From JBDRDD01 sp043821115 (GTDB taxonomy: Bacteria; CAYTYR01; UBA6262; DAOVJB01): a stretch of 64,000 nt of DNA. Shown here piece after piece: positions 60,076-64,000 of this stretch (the stretch's first letter is position 1; every line of letters starts with the position of its first letter). The translations under genes and the position numbers were made by a program. The notes under the pieces are model-generated. The model saw nothing but the letters and a program-made list of their open reading frames with translations, was not told the origin of the DNA and did not search any database. The DNA lies in contig JBDRDD010000020.1 of NCBI GenBank assembly GCA_043821115.1, positions 1 through 64,000 on the forward strand, given 5' to 3'.

Positions 60076-61239
60076 TTGGATACACTAAAGGCACTTGAGA
60101 TCATAAAACGGGGTACAGTAGACGTCATTTCCGAGAAAGAGCTTGTAGATAAGCTTAAGAAGAACACCCCTCTCACCATAAAATTCGGGGCCGATCCAAC
60201 GGCGCCCGACATTCATTTAGGCCACACCGTTGTTATACAGAAGCTACGGCAACTCCAGGACCTGGGGCACAACATAGTCTTTATAATAGGCGATTTTACT
60301 GCTCTTATAGGAGACCCTTCCGGAAGGACCGAACTAAGAAAACCCCTTGATAAAGAACAGATAAAGGAGAACGCCAAGACCTACCAGGAGCAGATATTCA
60401 AAATCCTTGATAAGAAAAAGACAAAGCTCGTGTTTAACAGCCAATGGCTTTCTAAGCTTTCCCCAGAGGATTTTATGAAACTGTGCTCGCACTACACCGT
60501 GGCGCAGATGCTCGAGAGGGATGATTTCAACAAGCGCTACAGCTCAGGTAATCCCATATCTGTACTGGAATTCATCTACCCGCTTATACAGGGTTATGAC
60601 TCAGTGGAGGTAAAGGCTGACGTGGAGCTGGGGGGGACGGACCAGACATTCAACCTGCTTGTAGGAAGAGAACTGCAGCGTGACTACTCCCAAGCACAGC
60701 AGGTGGTAATAACGATGCCTCTTCTTGAGGGCACCGACGGCGTGCGCAAGATGAGCAAGAGCTACGACAATTACATAGGCGTAGATGACGAACCTTCCGA
60801 TATGTTCGGCAAGATAATGTCTATTTCCGATGAGCTGATGATCCGTTACTACGAGCTGCTCACGGATGAGGATATGGACCGAGTAAAGAGCGAGCACCCG
60901 GCTCAGGCGAAAAGAAACCTTGCGTCTATAATAATTGAGAGGTATCACGGGAAGGAACAAGCCCGCCAGGCACGGGAGTCTTTTGATAAGGTTTTTAAGG
61001 ACAAGGAAATTCCTGATGACATTGGGACTTTTAAGGCCTCAGGCAGCGAAATGTCCATACTCGAGCTTCTTGTCAAATCCAGCATGGTATCAAGCAAACG
61101 CGAGGCGAAAAGGGTTCTCCAGCAGGGCGGAGTGAAAATAAAAGGCGAAAAAATAACGGATGAAAATCTCCTTATAAATACCAGGGAAGAGTTTGTGCTC
61201 CAGGTAGGCAAGAGAAAATTCATCAAAGTCATTCCCTGA
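60076..61239 (+). CDS. tyrS: Tyrosyl-tRNA synthetase
   Basis: 388 residues from TTG 60076, 6 bases after GGAGG. The frame stays open upstream to 59986, but the extra segment is hydrophobic and unlike TyrS, and homologues begin around 'LEIIKRGTVDVISEKEL'. Class I signatures: HLGH (residues 47-50) and KMSKS (225-229). 'GADPTAPDIHLGH', 'EFIYPLIQGYDSV' and 'GGTDQTFNLLVGRELQ' fix the tyrosine pocket. C-terminal S4 RNA-binding domain ('SSKREAKRVLQQGGVKI'). Charges tRNA-Tyr. Confidence 0.95.
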   Translation: MDTLKALEIIKRGTVDVISEKELVDKLKKNTPLTIKFGADPTAPDIHLGHTVVIQKLRQLQDLGHNIVFIIGDFTALIGDPSGRTELRKPLDKEQIKENAKTYQEQIFKILDKKKTKLVFNSQWLSKLSPEDFMKLCSHYTVAQMLERDDFNKRYSSGNPISVLEFIYPLIQGYDSVEVKADVELGGTDQTFNLLVGRELQRDYSQAQQVVITMPLLEGTDGVRKMSKSYDNYIGVDDEPSDMFGKIMSISDELMIRYYELLTDEDMDRVKSEHPAQAKRNLASIIIERYHGKEQARQARESFDKVFKDKEIPDDIGTFKASGSEMSILELLVKSSMVSSKREAKRVLQQGGVKIKGEKITDENLLINTREEFVLQVGKRKFIKVIP

Positions 61240-61261
61240 TAACGCTATAGCGGATATAAAG

Positions 61262-63931
61262 ATGGCCAAGGCAAGGTTCTATATTATTGACGGAAATGCA
61301 TATATCCACCGCGCATTCCACGCACTTCCACCACTGACCAATTCAAAAGGGCAATTAATAAACGCCGTATACGGTTTTACGAGGATGCTACTTAAGATAA
61401 TAAAAAGAGAGCAGCCCGATTACCTGGCCGTCTGTTTTGATTCACCTCATCCCACCTTCCGACATGAAGCCTTCAGCGATTACAAGGCAAATCGCAAAAA
61501 AACACCTGATGAACTTAAAACACAGATCCCTCTTGCCCATGAAGTGGTCGAAGCTCTGAATATCTCGAGCTTTGCCATCAAGGGCTATGAAGCCGATGAT
61601 ATTATAGCCACCCTTGCCAGAAAAGGTAAAGAGGAGAACATGGACACGTTTATCGTCACCGGTGACAAGGACGCGCTTCAGCTGGTGGATGATACGGTGT
61701 TTGTCTTAAATGAAGCTAAAAACATTATATATGATGAAGAGAAGGTTAAAGAGCGTTTCGGGGTGGAGCCCGCGAAAGTTATAGAAGTAATGGGTCTTGC
61801 CGGGGATTCCTCTGACAACGTTCCGGGTGTTCCGGGCGTGGGGGAGAAGACGGCAATCAAGCTTATAACGAAATTTGGCAGTATTGAGCATCTTCTTGAA
61901 AACATATCCGAGGTGGAAGGGAAACTAAAAGACAAGTTAAGTGAATTCTCTGAGCAGGCTAAAATGAGCAGGCAGCTTGTCACTCTGGATCACAATGTAC
62001 CTGTTGAGGCAAAGGCTTCGGACTGCGGGATAAGAGAAGCACACAAGGATAAAATGATCGAGCTCTTCGGCAGGCTTGAGTTCAAAACCCTTCTTTCGCA
62101 GATATCTTCCGGGCAGCAGGAGGATGCGGATTACAGGACTGTATTATCCGCGGGTGATTTTGAGGCTCTTGTGAAGAAGCTGAAAAAAGCCAAGGCGTTC
62201 TCAGTGGATCTTGAGACAACAAGTACCTTTGCGATGGTGGCGAAGATAGTCGGTATTTCAATCGCACTTAAAGAGGGGCAGGCCTATTATATTCCTGTCG
62301 GGCACAGTTATCTTGGGGTTAGTAAGCAGCTCGGGCTTGAACACGTTCTTGATAGTCTAAAGGGCGTTCTGGAAGATAAGGATATAAAGAAATACGGGCA
62401 GAACATAAAATATGATTATATAGTTCTCAAACAGCACGGCAGGAGGCTTGAAGGCATATACTTTGATACAATGATCGCTTCTTACGTGCTCAATCCCTCA
62501 AAGTTCAACCACAACCTGTCCGAGATTGCCCTGGAGTATCTTGGCTATAAAATGACACCCATAGAAGAGCTTATCGGCAAGGGAGCAAAACAGGTTACAA
62601 TGGATAGCGTAGATATAGATAAAGTGGCTCTTTACGCATGCGCGGATGCCGATATAGTGTTGCGCCTTGAGAAGATACTCTCGAAGAATGTACAAGACAA
62701 GGGTCTTGAGAGCCTGTTCTTCGATGTGGAAATGCCCCTTGTCAAGATACTTGCCGAGATGGAGATAGCAGGCATAAAGGTAGACGTAAAATACCTCAAA
62801 GATCTGGGCGGGGATTTCTCAAAAAAACTGAAGACCCTTGAAGGGGAAATATACAAAAAGGCGGGTCAGGAGTTCAACATTAACTCACCCAAGCAGCTTG
62901 GCTTTATTCTTTTTGAGAAGCTGGGGCTGCCTGCTCTAGCCAAGACTAAAACGGGTTATTCAACACAGGAGTCTGTACTGAGACAACTCTCCCACATGAA
63001 TGAATTGCCGTCTCTTGTTCTTGAATACAGGGAGCTTGCGAAGCTGCAATCTACTTATGTATATGCTCTTCAGGAGCTAGCAGATCCCGCAACGCACAGG
63101 GTCCACACATCTTTCAACCAGACAGTCACCGCCACGGGTCGTCTTTCATCGAGCGAACCCAATATGCAGAATATACCCATACGCACAGAAGTTGGCAGAA
63201 ACATACGCAGGGCTTTTATCCCGGATGACGGCTGCACGTTTTTAGCATGTGATTATTCGCAGATAGACCTGAGGGTCCTCGCACACGTTTCCGCAGATAA
63301 GAACCTCTGTGATTCTTTTTCAAAGGGAGAGGACATACACGCAAGGACCGCCTCGCAGATATTCGGCGTATCAAATAACAAGGTAACTGAAGAAATGAGA
63401 GCGATAGCCAAGACTGTTAACTTCGGGCTTTCATACGGCATGGGGGCATACGGATTGTCGAGGGACCTTGGAATAGACGTGAAGCAGGCACAGGAATACA
63501 TAGACAGCTATTTCGTGCAATACGAAGGTGTAAAGGCATATATTGAAGACACTATAAAAGATGCCCGCAAGAAGGGCTACGTGGAAACGCTTCTAAAGAG
63601 AAGGCGCTACCTGCCGGAGATATCGAGCAAGAACACCAACATGCGCAATTTCGCCGAGCGCATGGCCATCAACACGCCCGTACAGGGGACTTCAGCGGAT
63701 ATTATAAAAGTTGCAATGATCAGGATATATGAGAATCTGCAAAAGATGAAGTTTGAGGCGAAGATGCTCCTTCAGATACATGATGAGCTTATTTTCGAGC
63801 TTCCAATAAAAGAGATGAAAAATCTGAAAAAAATGGTACAATATGAAATGGAAAACGCTGTTAAGCTTGACGTTCCAGTGGTAGTGGACGTCAAAATAGG
63901 AAACAACTGGAGGGATCTTGAGAAGAATTGA
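61262..63931 (+). CDS. polA: DNA polymerase I
   Basis: 889 residues, full length. 5'-3' exonuclease domain (~1-290: 'IDGNAYIHRAFHALPPL', 'VTGDKDALQLV', 'GLAGDSSDNVPGVPGVGEKTA'). The 3'-5' proofreading domain (~300-480) keeps its acidic residues in 'SVDLETTSTFA', 'GQNIKYDYIVLK' and 'YACADADIVL', so it is probably active. Polymerase domain: motif A 'DYSQIDLRVLAH', motif B 'RAIAKTVNFGLSYG', motif C 'QIHDELIFE'. Functions in Okazaki fragment processing and repair. ATG 61262 follows tyrS by 22 bases. Confidence 0.98.
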   Translation: MAKARFYIIDGNAYIHRAFHALPPLTNSKGQLINAVYGFTRMLLKIIKREQPDYLAVCFDSPHPTFRHEAFSDYKANRKKTPDELKTQIPLAHEVVEALNISSFAIKGYEADDIIATLARKGKEENMDTFIVTGDKDALQLVDDTVFVLNEAKNIIYDEEKVKERFGVEPAKVIEVMGLAGDSSDNVPGVPGVGEKTAIKLITKFGSIEHLLENISEVEGKLKDKLSEFSEQAKMSRQLVTLDHNVPVEAKASDCGIREAHKDKMIELFGRLEFKTLLSQISSGQQEDADYRTVLSAGDFEALVKKLKKAKAFSVDLETTSTFAMVAKIVGISIALKEGQAYYIPVGHSYLGVSKQLGLEHVLDSLKGVLEDKDIKKYGQNIKYDYIVLKQHGRRLEGIYFDTMIASYVLNPSKFNHNLSEIALEYLGYKMTPIEELIGKGAKQVTMDSVDIDKVALYACADADIVLRLEKILSKNVQDKGLESLFFDVEMPLVKILAEMEIAGIKVDVKYLKDLGGDFSKKLKTLEGEIYKKAGQEFNINSPKQLGFILFEKLGLPALAKTKTGYSTQESVLRQLSHMNELPSLVLEYRELAKLQSTYVYALQELADPATHRVHTSFNQTVTATGRLSSSEPNMQNIPIRTEVGRNIRRAFIPDDGCTFLACDYSQIDLRVLAHVSADKNLCDSFSKGEDIHARTASQIFGVSNNKVTEEMRAIAKTVNFGLSYGMGAYGLSRDLGIDVKQAQEYIDSYFVQYEGVKAYIEDTIKDARKKGYVETLLKRRRYLPEISSKNTNMRNFAERMAINTPVQGTSADIIKVAMIRIYENLQKMKFEAKMLLQIHDELIFELPIKEMKNLKKMVQYEMENAVKLDVPVVVDVKIGNNWRDLEKN

Positions 63932-63945
63932 CAGGAGGCGTTGCC

Positions 63946-64000
63946 GTGAGTAATATCAAAGGGCACCTTTTCATAGAGGTCTTGAATTATTTGACCCAGC
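63946..64000 (+). CDS. Start of a further gene, truncated by the window
   Basis: AGGAGG (63933-63938) precedes GTG 63946 by 7 bases, and the frame stays open to the end of the window (MSNIKGHLFIEVLNYLTQ). Too short to identify. Spacing of 14 bases from polA suggests the same transcript. Confidence 0.55.
   Translation, partial: MSNIKGHLFIEVLNYLTQ

Overview
The window is bacterial chromosome from a Gram-negative organism. The envelope evidence is a Tol-Pal set, a TolC-type channel, lipoproteins and PorV/PorQ-type barrels. The mix of features fits an uncultured PVC/FCB-like lineage, most plausibly Candidatus Omnitrophota (formerly OP3): the aminotransferase (DapL) route to diaminopimelate, HAMP-only membrane proteins, giant FlgD-tailed surface proteins, a prepilin inside an amino-acid operon, and many TTG/GTG starts. 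The assignment is inference; no rRNA gene is present. All genes but one (a penicillin-binding protein) are on the + strand.

Layout. 1-7006: an AT-rich surface/secreted block with a fragment resembling an aerolysin/ETX-type beta-pore protein, an SH3b protein, and two related DUF5060 glycoside hydrolases around an eight-repeat PQQ-type beta-propeller that appears to start with CTG. 7070-24663: a consensus promoter, four tRNAs (Arg, Arg, Lys, Leu), then a nearly gapless run of genes: argG, argH, a TolC-like protein, a patatin phospholipase, a TPR lipoprotein, lysA, an orphan HAMP protein, a prepilin, dapF, dapA, dapB, a small membrane protein, dapL, folK, panB, an alpha/beta hydrolase, panC and nadB. 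24671-35773: two more HAMP-only proteins, a 1958-residue Ig/FN3 repeat protein with an FlgD-like C-terminal domain, a 160-residue protein carrying the same tail, a PorV/PorQ-like barrel fused to TPRs, a single-domain response regulator and a TPR-TM-HEAT protein. 35870-43285: uvrA, then a complete Tol-Pal set in the order pal, cpoB, tonB/tolA-like, tolB, tolQ, tolR. 43326-51164: a consensus promoter, a class I cyclic-di-GMP (GEMM-I) riboswitch with a terminator, a second promoter, a 2158-residue surface protein with eleven carboxypeptidase-regulatory-like repeats and an FlgD-like tail, and a second PorV/PorQ-like protein. 51259-64000: PBP1A (minus strand), mnmG, a radical SAM protein, a four-gene carbamoyltransferase/SxtJ/SGNH/DUF5989 cassette, tyrS, polA and the start of one further gene.

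The most interesting signal is a surface-display theme present at two loci. Large repeat proteins end in a T9SS-like FlgD/Ig C-terminal domain with a shared terminal motif close to K-[IF]-A-V-x-K, and each is followed within one or two genes by a PorV/PorQ-type barrel. One of the two loci is controlled by a cyclic-di-GMP riboswitch. In that leader an 11-bp pairing between the aptamer core and the terminator arm is mutually exclusive with both aptamer and terminator folding, which predicts that the ligand turns the gene off. A second promoter just after the terminator could bypass the switch. All coordinates and motifs were read by eye; family names rest on motif recognition, not database searches.
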